DNA from: Branchiostoma floridae
Lineage: Eukaryota > Chordata > Leptocardii > Amphioxiformes > Branchiostomatidae
Assembly: GCF_000003815.2 (NCBI RefSeq)
Contig: NC_049980.1
Location: 33,388,946 to 33,452,945 of the forward strand
DNA: 64,000 bases
Reading direction: 5' to 3'
The notes beneath the pieces were generated by a model. It was not told the DNA's origin and ran no database searches. It saw only the letters and a program-made list of their open reading frames with translations. Positions 45,492 to 57,400 of this stretch are shown here, piece after piece. Each line of letters opens with the position of its first letter. The stretch's first letter is position 1. Both the position numbers and the translations under genes were made by a program.

Positions 45492-48400
45492 TTATAGGAC
45501 GCCGGTGGTAAAGTGGATGTCGATGTACTTGGCCAGCCGTCTCCGCCCGCAGCGGTCTAAACCGGTCACCAGGTTGATGATCGTCGCGTCGTCGCTGTTT
45601 ATCTGCTGCCACAAGCTGAGAATCTGCAGAAAGGAAAACACAATTTAGTCACACTACTGCATTTGTTACGGTGAGGTGGTTACGTTACGTTACGTTACGT
45701 TACATGTTTACGTTACGTTACATACGTTACATGAGGTAAATCTTTTGAACCATTCCAGTTAATACCCCATGTTACGCACATCATTGGACATACTATGGTC
45801 TTGCCCTTGTTGGGAAGGCAGATTTTGATGTCGGAAAAAGTGTTGAAGGTTCGGACACCTTCACCTTCGTGGCTTTTATGTTTCGGTTTTCTGTGCACTT
45901 TCAGGTAAACGGTCTTAAGGCTCTTACAAAGAATGAATAAACCATTCCTACACGTTTGTAATGTATTGTCATGGATAACATCCGCGTTCGCATAAATTTG
46001 TGGCAATTTCCAAAAATTAAATAAAAAGTTTTCAACCATACTGTAAATCATACAATGCAGCAGCAAAATGAGAAATACATGCCGTATATTGCAATATGAT
46101 ATCAGAAACGTATACCAATGTCAATGTCAAAGAAGAAAAAAAATGAAAGACCAAAAATGAAAAATCTGTTGTTCGGTATACCATATTCTGTGTGTTGATT
46201 CATTTGTTCAACCATCCTGACCACAAAAGTAAATATTTCTCACCTTCTTCGTGCGCTCCTTGCTCCCTCTGTAGGACTTCTGCACCACCTGCACCATGTG
46301 TTTGGTCAGCTGCGTCCCCGGCAGACACCGCACCAGTTTCTTCCACCCCCCTCCCACGCGCTCAGAGATCAGGTCGAACACCGCCTCCCGTCGGGCGTCC
46401 TCGTCACTAGGAGGGACTGTGAGAAAAAAGAGAGAGAAAAATTATTCGTTGATCTTCAACATGCTGGTAGAGCATGGGATATAAAAATTAATGGATATGA
46501 TCACAAATCTAGCACACCTTTACCAAAGACAAACACATGTACTTTCAATCTACTTATGTCATGTCCAGACTACATATCTTCGTATTTAGGCCAATACATA
46601 TGTAATGCTCTAAAAAAGAGAGAATCTATTGTACAGTAACAGACCGACTTGTTTAACTTGTATATTATACTATGTTAATACACTATTTATGTTCACATTC
46701 CTGTACTATACATGTATGTAGTTATAGAACTTAGACGAGTCATTGTATTGATTGACTTATCACCGTTGCCTTACAATTGTACCATGTACAAATGCCGTGC
46801 AATAAAGTTCATTCATTCATTCATATCCATGAGGCTCAACTGTTTGGCCTCACTGTTGAGCCCTTGGTTCCAATTAGTTGGTGACTGCAACTGCAAGACC
46901 CCGGTTCTAGTCCTGGGTAGGGCATCTCAGTTAGGGCTGCGGCATCTTTCGGAAGGGACGGAAAATGGGGGTCCCGTTTTCTAGACGGTGGTTCGAGCAC
47001 TTTAAGGTTAAGGGCTCCGGGGCTTCATGTAAAGACCCCATGTAAAATATATACTGCTACAGAAACAGCAAGGAAACTTGCTGTCCTGTGTGTCACTAGG
47101 CACGGTACAAGGGTCTGAACAAATTTTCCTACAGGAAACGTCAATACAAGAGACTTACTGAAGATGTAGGGGGTAGTCTTGTGCACGGCAGGGGTTGTGG
47201 GGGGCGGTGTTGTACTCGGGGTGGGTTTTTCAGTGGCTGGCCGACCGGTGCTGTGTGAGACGTCATGTGTGACTTCATGTGTGACGTCATGTTCTGACGC
47301 AGCGACGTCCGGCACGTTCTTGGCGTCATGATTTTCGTCGATTTCGGATTCTTCCTTCTCCTCCGCTTGCGGTCGTTCAGCTTGTTCTTCCGCCTTTTTC
47401 TTGCTGGCTTCCTTCTGGAGACAGTGCTCCTTCGAGTCGCCGAGACACGAGGCGTACTGAGGAAAAGGAGAATGCTTTTTTTGTTAATTTGTTACAAGTT
47501 TACTAATTCTGATAAACTTAGAACCCTAAATTATAAAACCTTTGTCGCATTGAAGTTTAAAACGGATTTTATTTTGAGGACAGGTGGTCACTATACCAAG
47601 AATTCTTCATACTTACATCAATGATAAAATTTATCTAGGGGTCCACCAAAAATTGGTCACACTGGCCAGGTGTCCCTTATGTAGAGGTAGTCACTTGAAC
47701 GACACTGACTGTTGCTTGCTAAGAGTAAGAGTAAGACTAACTATACCAGGGTTGAAATCAACGCGAGCTATTGCCTCCTTCGCAGACTTCAGGCGGGGAT
47801 GGCTTTTATTTTATGGGGGGGTCGCGATTTTCAACGTTGGCGGGGCGAAACTGCTTCCACGGCATAAGAGAACCTGGCCAACGTTGAAAATCACGAACCA
47901 ACCCCCCTCCACCAATAAAATAAAAGCCAGCCCACTCGATGTCTGCGAAAGAGGCAACTTAATGTAAGAAGAGCGGAGAAACCGCCTGTACCGTACCTTG
48001 ATGGCGTGCGCGATGTAGCTCTGATCCTGCACGCCGTGGAACAGGTGCGACATGGGCCCACGTGCGTAGATCGACACGTCCTCACCTGCGTGCGACTCGT
48101 CCGGGAACGGCAGCGTCGCCTGCTGACGGTAGTTTTTGTCCGCTAGACGAGAAAGAAACAGATGCAAAAAGTGATATGCCTGTCTTAGGCTTAGGTCACA
48201 TTTCCAAACCGGGCAAGTCTAGAAGAGATTATAGAAAGGTCTCGGGTGGTCTTACCGACATCTACGCGGCGGATGTCGTGCCTCCTGCCGTTGCCGTGCA
48301 CGGCGAAGCCCGGTCCGTTCGCGTAGATCAGCGTGGTGAAGGGCAGCCCGTCCTGCGCCCAGTCCTCGCCGTCGTACGCCTGGCCAAGACCTGAGTTGTC

Positions 48401-51400
48401 AAACAAAAAAGGGACAAACTGTGAGGAAAATCACTTCATGTAGAAGAAGGGAAATACGTCGATGAAGGTTAGACATCCAGGTAATAAGATACGCCAAATA
48501 GCAATTACTCAAGAAACTGGATATGATTCTGGAAACTAATGCAAGCTCAGACAAGATGTGTTAGAATATTCGGACTTTCCCAGAACTATCGTAGGGTGAA
48601 ACCCGTTATCATCAAGTTCAGTCGGAGCATCCTGACAAGATAACTTCTAACAATATTTGCAATCAGATGTGCAAAAGCTAGGTGCCGCGCCGCGTGCCTG
48701 CGAAGCTGATGTGTTAAGTCCAAGGGCGGTTATACCAGCTATATAGATACAGAATGATGATGATGATAGATACAGATACACGAATTCTTTTCAAAAATAA
48801 TTTCTTCTGAAACGTACCGATAATGGGCCGACCCCGCATGGGGTACCCCCCGATGGTGAGGGTGTGTGAGTGGTCCGCCGTGACGATGATGAGCGTGTCC
48901 TCGGAGGAGGTCAGCTCCTTGGCCCGCTGGACGGCCCGCTCCATCTCGATGGTCTCCGTCAGGGCGCGAGTCGCTCGGCCCTTGTGGTGACCGTGGTCGA
49001 TACGGCCGCCTGAAGGAACGGATAGAAAGCGGTTACGAAAAAAAATACATCATAAAATGTAGCAACTGGAAAGGATACAAAGTACTAGTAAGCTGCAATA
49101 TTTACATAATTTCACAGAGCAAGTTGTGACGTTTACACCTCGGTCACACATTCAGATACTTCCCACAACTTTGCTCCCAACCAAGACCGGTACAGACGAA
49201 TTTTTAAGACAAGTAAGTAGCTTTGGCTACCAACAGCATCTCTTGTGCATATTTATTGGTATGTTTTTAGCAAAGTTGGATAGTTGCGGGGGTTACGTAT
49301 ACGTGTCGTGGTAATAACTTGGCAAACTATATGGTAAAACAGAGCCTGGACATCCTCACACTCATTCCACAGATCAAGTTGTGACATTTACCCTCTACGA
49401 AGAGGAAGTATCCGTTGTCGTCCTTCTGCAGCATGCGGATGGCCTTGAATATGAATTTCCTGAATTTTAATTTGTCAATGACTTTCAAAGATTCTCGACA
49501 AACTCCCAACCATGTTCTGGAGAAGGTTGGGAGGCCAAGGTCGGCTACGTGTGACACAAGAGGCCATGGTTAGCTATGTGTGAAGACTGTGGCTTTACCT
49601 TCGACGAAGAGGAAGTAGCCGTTGTCGTCCTTCTGTAGCATGCGGATGGCCTTGTCCGTCATCTCCGTCAGGGTGGGCTCCCCGGCCCGGTCCGTGTCCG
49701 TCACGTACTGCATGTGGCTCGGCTCGAACAGACCTGGGAACGACATGGACTCAGGATCAAACAGCCTTGGGAACGAGAGGACAGCACATTCTGTCATTCC
49801 AAATCGCATTTTTGAAGTGAAAATTTCGTATTGAAAAGGCGAGACGCATAATACAACATCTGTGACAGATAGCTCAACGAATTTCACAAAGAATGAGTTC
49901 TTTTTTTTACGTTTTGTGTGTTTTGCTGTCTTGCAAATCTGCTTGCAAACTATACTTTTGCATCCTTCATCACATTCCAGTTATCGTGTGAATCAAGTGT
50001 CACATAAATGCACTACCAGTGGACTAGCCCCCTACTGTTCGTAGTGACTTCACAAATTCGTGTGGCCCAATAACTCGTGAAAAAGAGATTGGCGCCGCCC
50101 TGGCGCCATCTGGTTTGGGAAGGACTATCTGTCACTATGTACCAAGGAGGTAGTCCGTCTTCATTGGGTCTATATTGTCGAACTGCTCCTTGTTCTAGAC
50201 GTAAGACGTTGCTGTCACTACTTACCGAGGAGGTAGTCCGTCTTGAGTGGGTCTATCTTGTCGAACTGCTCCTTGTTCCAGACGTAAGACGTGTTGAAGT
50301 CCTCCTTGCCCCAGCCCCACTCCACCACCAGGTTCCTGCCGTCGCGCCGCCGGCCGCGCGTGTGCGACTCGTGAGGGTACTCGGGGTCGATCGCGTTGTC
50401 GAAGAAATTGCGGCGGCCTCCTCCGAGAAGCACCTGCGGAAATGAGACCATGAAAATGTAGTTGAAGTGGATTAAAGGGAGAAGGAGGCATGGGGAAAAC
50501 ACAGGGAGAAAGGATGAGAAGGGTACGGGTACCCGGGGTCGATGGCGTTGTCGAAGAAGTTACGGCGGCCTCCGCCGAGAAGCACCTGCGGAAATCAGGC
50601 TTTTTCAATGAAAATGCAGTTGAAGTTGAATGAAGGAAGAAGATTGAAGTTACACTGAATTCGTAGGGGAACTTGGGGTCAGTCACCTCGTCAAATAAAT
50701 TGTGGCGTCATCCTCCAAGATCTTCGCGGAGTTCCATTGGAAATGTGGGAACATATAGATCTTTCAATCAAGGGTTTAGATAGCCACTCTTCCAGTAAAA
50801 TGGGGCTATCCTAGACCTCTATCTCAGAATGTTTAGATTCTTACACCATGTTCCCTACTAACACAGGTCAATTTTCCTACTAAGTCTACCTTATAGTTCC
50901 TGCCGTTCTCGATGAGCTGCGAGGCGATGTCCTTGCAGCCGTCGCGCTTGGCCTGGTCGGGCATGTCCGAGTCGTTCTCCCAGCCGCGCTCGGGCGAGTT
51001 GGCGTAGGTCCCCGCCGGGCTGGCGTGCGTGAGCCGGGTCGTCGTCACGACACCCACGGACTTGCCTGAAATGATGCTTTTGTTTAGCTTGGGTGCCATC
51101 CGATTACTACCTGGCCCGCCCTAAAAATATTTTCAGGTAGTAATCGGGTGTCACCCAGGCTAAATTTTGTTTGTTTGAACTTTTATTTGATCATGAAAAA
51201 CTGTTGGATTTTCGTATACGTCCACAGTCAACAGGGACACTTCGCAAAGACGAGACGGAAACTGATTTGCTACGGAGGCCCTTACCGACAAAAGCACCTA
51301 GAACGCAATACCTCGATCACATAGCCCGCTCACCTTCGTTAAAATGTAGTAATGCAAAATGAAAACATGAAAATGCAGCTATTTGACGGACATGCAGCCA

Positions 51401-54400
51401 CTCTCTTATTGGTAGAACCGTAAGTTTGACTTGTTAGGTTATTTTGATTTTCTGTAATTTTGCAGGAAGAATAGATTTTGCGGAGATTGCAATCTAATGG
51501 AGATTGCAATAAACAAAACAAACAAACTGCGATGGACGGGTTAACTTACCGTCTTTGTCCGCGAGCCTGGCGACGGAGTCCACCTTGTGCTTGTCCCCGC
51601 CCATGGCCCGGCAGTCTCCCCTTCGGACCGACGCGTCCACGCCGACCGTGCCGAAGTTGGCCTTGGCGCCGCACAGGTACGCCGTGGCCGAGCCCGCAGA
51701 GTCAGCCACCTGACGGTCCACGTTGTACGTCTGCAGGGAGGGGGGTGGGGTGGATTTTATTTCTTTATTTTATCTATATCCTTAACTGTCCACTATCTGA
51801 CTATGAATATAATCATATCAGAATGGGGCAAATTCATGGGTGCAAATATTTAAAAAATGACACATGTCTTTGTACTCTTACTAGTGAAATAATGTGACAG
51901 AGGAGTGCTATCACATTTGCTCACGAATAGACACAATCTTTGAACTCTTACTAGTGAAATAATGTGGCAGAGGGGTGCTATCACATTTTCACCAATACTT
52001 CAAGAGTCTCTTGAAGCAGGTCAGATTTGGAGCCGTACGTGTGTCTGGCGTTAGGTTGTTCCATTGGGTATACGGTATACTTAGGCTATCGATCTTCTGA
52101 AGGTCTCTCGTTAAGTTTATCTCATCAATACTCGTGCAATAGAAAAGTTTCCACCAGACCGACCTTTGACATCGCCACGTGCGGAAAGTCCTCCCAGGAC
52201 AGTGCGGACTCCTCTCCCGCCAGACCCTCCAGTTGGCCCTTGAGAATCCTGGCAGCCGTGACGGTGGAAACCCCCATACCGTCCCCCAGAAACATGATGA
52301 CGTTTTTGGCCACGTTGGTGTTGAGTTGGTTGGAGACGAAGTTCTTTATGGCCGCCTGGGCGCTTTCCTTCCAGTAACTCGCGTCTGAAAAATTTGTGTA
52401 TTAGCATTACAGTTTATCTAAACATCTGCGTTTAAGTTTACGGGGATTGAGTTTTGCGGTAGCGGGGAAAACTTGGGAGCGTTCGCGGTGGTTTCGAGTT
52501 CCTGGTAGTGCCATTTACCATTAACGTTAACGTTACTTACTATTACTGTAGTCACGTACTGTAATGAAAAATGTTTGCGGTGGTTTTTGAATTCGTATTG
52601 AAGCGGCCTCGTGAAAACCGCGAACATAAATCCACCGCCAACATTTCTGTATTTATTTCTTCTTCAGGGTAATACTGACTGTTTTTACTTTGAACTGCAG
52701 CTAGGTGTCGCTTTTGCAATGTGAAACATGCGGACCACACCAGCACGTGACTGTGTTAGTACCCCCCTCATCATGGTTTATAACTAAGATAGATGTTCTG
52801 ATCCATTTAGACCGTCAATATCGACCATCACTCTTCTCATAAACACTTGGTCGATGGACATAACGTTACATATACCAAAATACAACAGGCTGCATGTGCA
52901 AATGTGCATTATTAAGATCAAGAACACCACAAATAGAGGCATATTCGCAGGGCCAGGGGCATCTTCTCTGGATAGTTTCAAAGAATGCAGACATATGTGC
53001 AAAAGTTATGTGTGACGGGTCCTTCGGTGTAGCATAACAAGCTGCTGCCGCGCTGTGAAGCTGATGTGTTACGCCAAAGGGCGGCTACATAGATACCGAT
53101 ACAGAAGCTTGTGTGTTATGTTATGCCGAAGGGCGGTTATACCGGCTACATAGATACCATGATAGATGGGAGAACCATGATAGATACAGAATACAGATAC
53201 AGAAATAGTCTAGGCCCCTGAGTCACAGTCTTCACATCCACCCTCGTGTTTGGACAGTAAACATGACGGAAGCCTTGAGCGCTGAGTAGAGGCAATTCGA
53301 GACGTGCAGGGACGTGAACATGACGCGATGAACATGACATCACATTATCACGTGCGGTGCACGTGCGGTGCACGTGGTAGCTATCCTATCCCACCGGGAC
53401 GCCGTGTTCCCCAACTGCGTGTCTCGCTCACGTACGCGTCAGACATCACTCGACTTGACACATGCATGTCTGACCTCTCCGTCTAATCCCCTAGCAAATG
53501 TCGAAAGGCAAAATCCCACAACGATTCAATGCGGAACGATCCCCATTCATCCTCGGTGGTAAAGTATTAAAACAGGCGCAGAGGTTGTGTGACAATCGAA
53601 ACCAGGTTTCAGTAGACCTCCCAATCATAGTCCCTCCCGGACATACGAACCCTAGTCTCCAGGCAGATGTGTCAGCTGGATGACAAAAGGGGAAGAATTT
53701 GGCCAAATAAGTCGCCATGGGATTTCAGTCAGTCTTTTGTCACTCTATCCAGCTATCACTCGGTCAGTTCACTCCTAGGCCAATTAACTCCCACTAGATT
53801 TTTATTCCTAACTACGTATTTTAAATCCAAAGTCCCCTATTACTATTCGGCCAGGAGGGAGTCTGGGAAGAACCTAATCTCCAAGCAGATCCTACGGTAT
53901 CATAAGATAGTATCAAAAGCTGCCAGAGGAGTGAAGCCGGCTTATGAGTGTGTTTTGCTACCGGGGCAAATGGACACCTCTTGGCTGACTACACTCCTTG
54001 GCCAGTTTGGTACTATCTTATGCCGTTGTAGGATCTGATTGGATATTAGGAAGAACCCTCTGGCCGAAAAACGTGGTCTAACACCAGTTAGAGACAAACC
54101 TCTGTCTCCAAAAAGCCCGTGTTACACTAGACTAGATTTCTCTTGCATCAAGAATGTCACAAGGAACTGCACCGGTTAGTCTCTACCAGACTCCCGCCTG
54201 GCCGAATCCTGGTCCGGACTTTGGCCAATTTAGGAATAAGGGCCGATTTACACGAGGCAAAAAGAATAACTTCAAACTTGTCCTACGACGTTCGACGCGT
54301 GGCGCGGCAAAAAAAGTGTCCTAGGACACGCGCCGCGCGTCGAACGTCGTAGGACAAGTTATTTTTTTTTGCCTCGTATAAATTGGTCCAAAAAGCCTAG

Positions 54401-57400
54401 TACAATGTAGTTGCTTAGGAGTGAAGTGACCGACGGGATAGGCTGCAAAAGACTGACTGAGATCCCATGGCAACTTGTTTGTCCCTATTTGGTCAAATTC
54501 GTCTCTGTTGGCACCCAGCTCGCACGTCTGCTTGAAGACTATGCATCGGTAACCTCCTAGATCACCCGTATGTTGTTTTTCCTGATCCTTACATGCTGAC
54601 CCGCGATTTAACATACCTCGAAAATACTTCAGTCTGGGAACAAAGAATTTAAGTAAACAGGCGTATAGGTTGCGTGTCACGCGAGCTTTTGTCAGATGTA
54701 TGTATGAGTCAGTGAAAAAAAGGAAAATCCTGGAAAAATAACTTCGATTCTTGGAGGAATTTCAAAGAGAGTTTGGCGAGATTTTCCCAACTTAGCGTAA
54801 TGCCGTGGCAGGCCTCCCTGCGTAGCGTATAGTGTTGTCGGGACGCACACCTGAGTGTGAGCAGGGAAAAATTCTATGCAAATCCTGGAACAATGATGTC
54901 AATTTTAGAGGACTTTTTGAATTAGTGTGATACGATGTAATACGTAGCTGGCTTTTCCAATTTAGCGTAGGGCATTGTCGTACTGAGAAGGAACTAATCT
55001 CCAAGCAGATCCTACCATGGCATAAGATACATTTGTAGTACCAAACTGGCCAAAGACTGTAGTCAGCCAAAAGGTGTCCATTTGCCTAGTAGCGAAACAC
55101 ACTCCTCGGCCGGCTTCACTCCTCTGCCAGCTTTTGATACTATCTTATGCTACCTTAGGATCTGCTTGGAGATTAGGAAGGAACCCTACTATTCTCGATA
55201 AGTGTGGGCTCTCCTCAAACACGGGACCTCCGAATTACGTACGTCCCATCCGAGGGACGGCCCTAACCGAAGCTCATTTTCACCTGAGTGACGCGAGGAA
55301 AGTCGCGTTAGGCACCTTTCCCAAGGGCACAGCATGTCAGGGATTTCAACCCAGAAATACGCCACCCCTTACGCCACACGATGCCACCACGCACAGGACG
55401 TTGGCCTACTTTATCTCTAGTCAAGCACGTTATATGACGTTATATAACGTCCTTGCTCTAGTAGATCACACACCTGCGCAAATAGGCAGATAGTTACATA
55501 AGTAGAAATGCGGTCATGTAAATAGGCAATAGTACTTATACATGTATAGTATGCGAATAGATTGGTAGTTGGGTAAATGATGAAATAGGTGTACTTCGTG
55601 AAGATATAAACGTAGTTTGGGTGGACACGAGTTGGCATGACATAGCCAAGGACAAGCGAGTGTTAGACTACCTTGCAGTCTTCGAACGGGGCTGTTTTTT
55701 ATGGGGGGGGGGGGCGTTGGTTCGCGATTTTCAACGTTGACTGGGTTCGCTATCACGGCAAACTCCCTTTCACACCAAACTCCCTTCCTCGGCAAACTCC
55801 CTTTCCCTGCACAAGAGAACCCAGGCAGCGTTGAAAACCGCNNNNNNNNNNNNNNNNNNNNNNNNNNNNNNNNNNNNNNNNNNNNNNNNNNNNNNNNNNN
55901 NNNNNNNNNNNNNNNNNNNNNNNNNNNNNNNNNNNNNNNNNNNNNNNNNNNNNNNNNNNNNNNNNNNNNNNNNNNNNNNNNNNNNGCATTTATGTGACAC
56001 TTGATTTCACACGATAACTGGAATTTGATGAAGGATGCAAAAGTATAGTTTGCAAGCAGATTTGCAGGACAGCAAATCACACAAAACGTAAAAAAATGCG
56101 CTCTTTCTTTGTGCCTTTCGCTGAGCTATCCTCCCAGCATGTTATACTTTGGATCTCCGGACACCCCCCCCCCCCCCCCAATAAAAACCAGCCCCGTTCG
56201 AAGACTGCAAGGGAGTCTAAGCGAGTGTAAAGAGCCCCGGTAGAAATCGGATTGTACCCAGGCTAGACATGACAGAGGGCTTTTAGGAACCTTAAATTTG
56301 TTACCTCACGAGCAGCTGAAATCAGCCTGCAGGCCGCTTTTCGTTAATTGAAGTCTGATGTTGATGAGGCTCAGGGAAGATGTAAGGGTCAGACAATATT
56401 TCAGAAAGATACACGAAATATTAGTTAAAGTCCTTCCCACACCAAATGGTGCATAGGGTGGCGCCCATCTCCATTTCATTAGCCCTGAGCCACACAACGT
56501 TTGTGCAATCATTACAGTAGGGGGCTAGTCCGCTTGTAGTGGTCTGCAGTGTAACTACCATGCCCTTTCTCAAATAAACAGAGAAAGCAACATGTGCCAT
56601 TTAAAAAACGTTGGTATATATAACTAGGCAGTAGATTGGAACTATACCGAATGCATCAGTACAGATCAGGTCAGATTAGTAATGTCTTAATTTTGAAACT
56701 TGACCGTGATTTAAGAGAAGTCGTTTCTCGCCACGGGGCTTTGCTAACCTTGAGAGGTTTGACCAAGATTCCGTGAAGGACGACAAAAGCGGGCCGTGTT
56801 GACCCACTAACGATGACGTGACCTGTCCTGTCTAGTCACTTGACATGTCCTGTCTAGTCACCGAAGGTCGAAGTGCCCTTAGGTAAGTATCAAGTATCTC
56901 AGACTGGATGATGGCGTAGTTCTGTAACTGCATTTAAGTGCGCGTGGATTTAATTCCGCGGTATGTCCGAAAGTCCGAAGCACCTAGTATATAGTATTCA
57001 TTGATGAAGTGTCATAAAACTAAGGGCTGGCCTGGGTTTTAGAATGTCCTTCATCTTGTACCACATAAAAATGACTTAAACCCCCGTTCCAAAGGGCCAG
57101 AGCAGTGTCCTGGAAAATCTCCAAGCAGATCCTACGGTAGCATAAGATAGCATCAAAAGCTGCCAGAGAAGTGAAGCCGGCCTAAGAGTGCGTTCTGCTA
57201 CCGAAGGCATCACCGATGGCAGCTTTTGATAGCTTAACACACCCCTATGTCGGCTTCAGTCCTCTGGTAGCTTTTGATACTATCTTATGCTACCGTAGGA
57301 TCTGCCTGGAGATTATATCCTGGACACTATTTTGGCCCCTTGAACCCTTGGATACTGTTAAGATACCGATAATTCTGCCTGGAGATTACGATTTGATACA

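Noticed and set aside
45492-46416. The Death domain exons as an independent gene
   Set aside because: There is no start codon or promoter signal before 46416 on the minus strand. The exon begins in phase 1, which matches the phosphatase exon exactly. It remains possible and is given as a refutation test.
46849-47039. A tRNA gene
   Set aside because: A box-B-like segment is present, but no cloverleaf can be folded around it. It fits a tRNA-derived SINE better.
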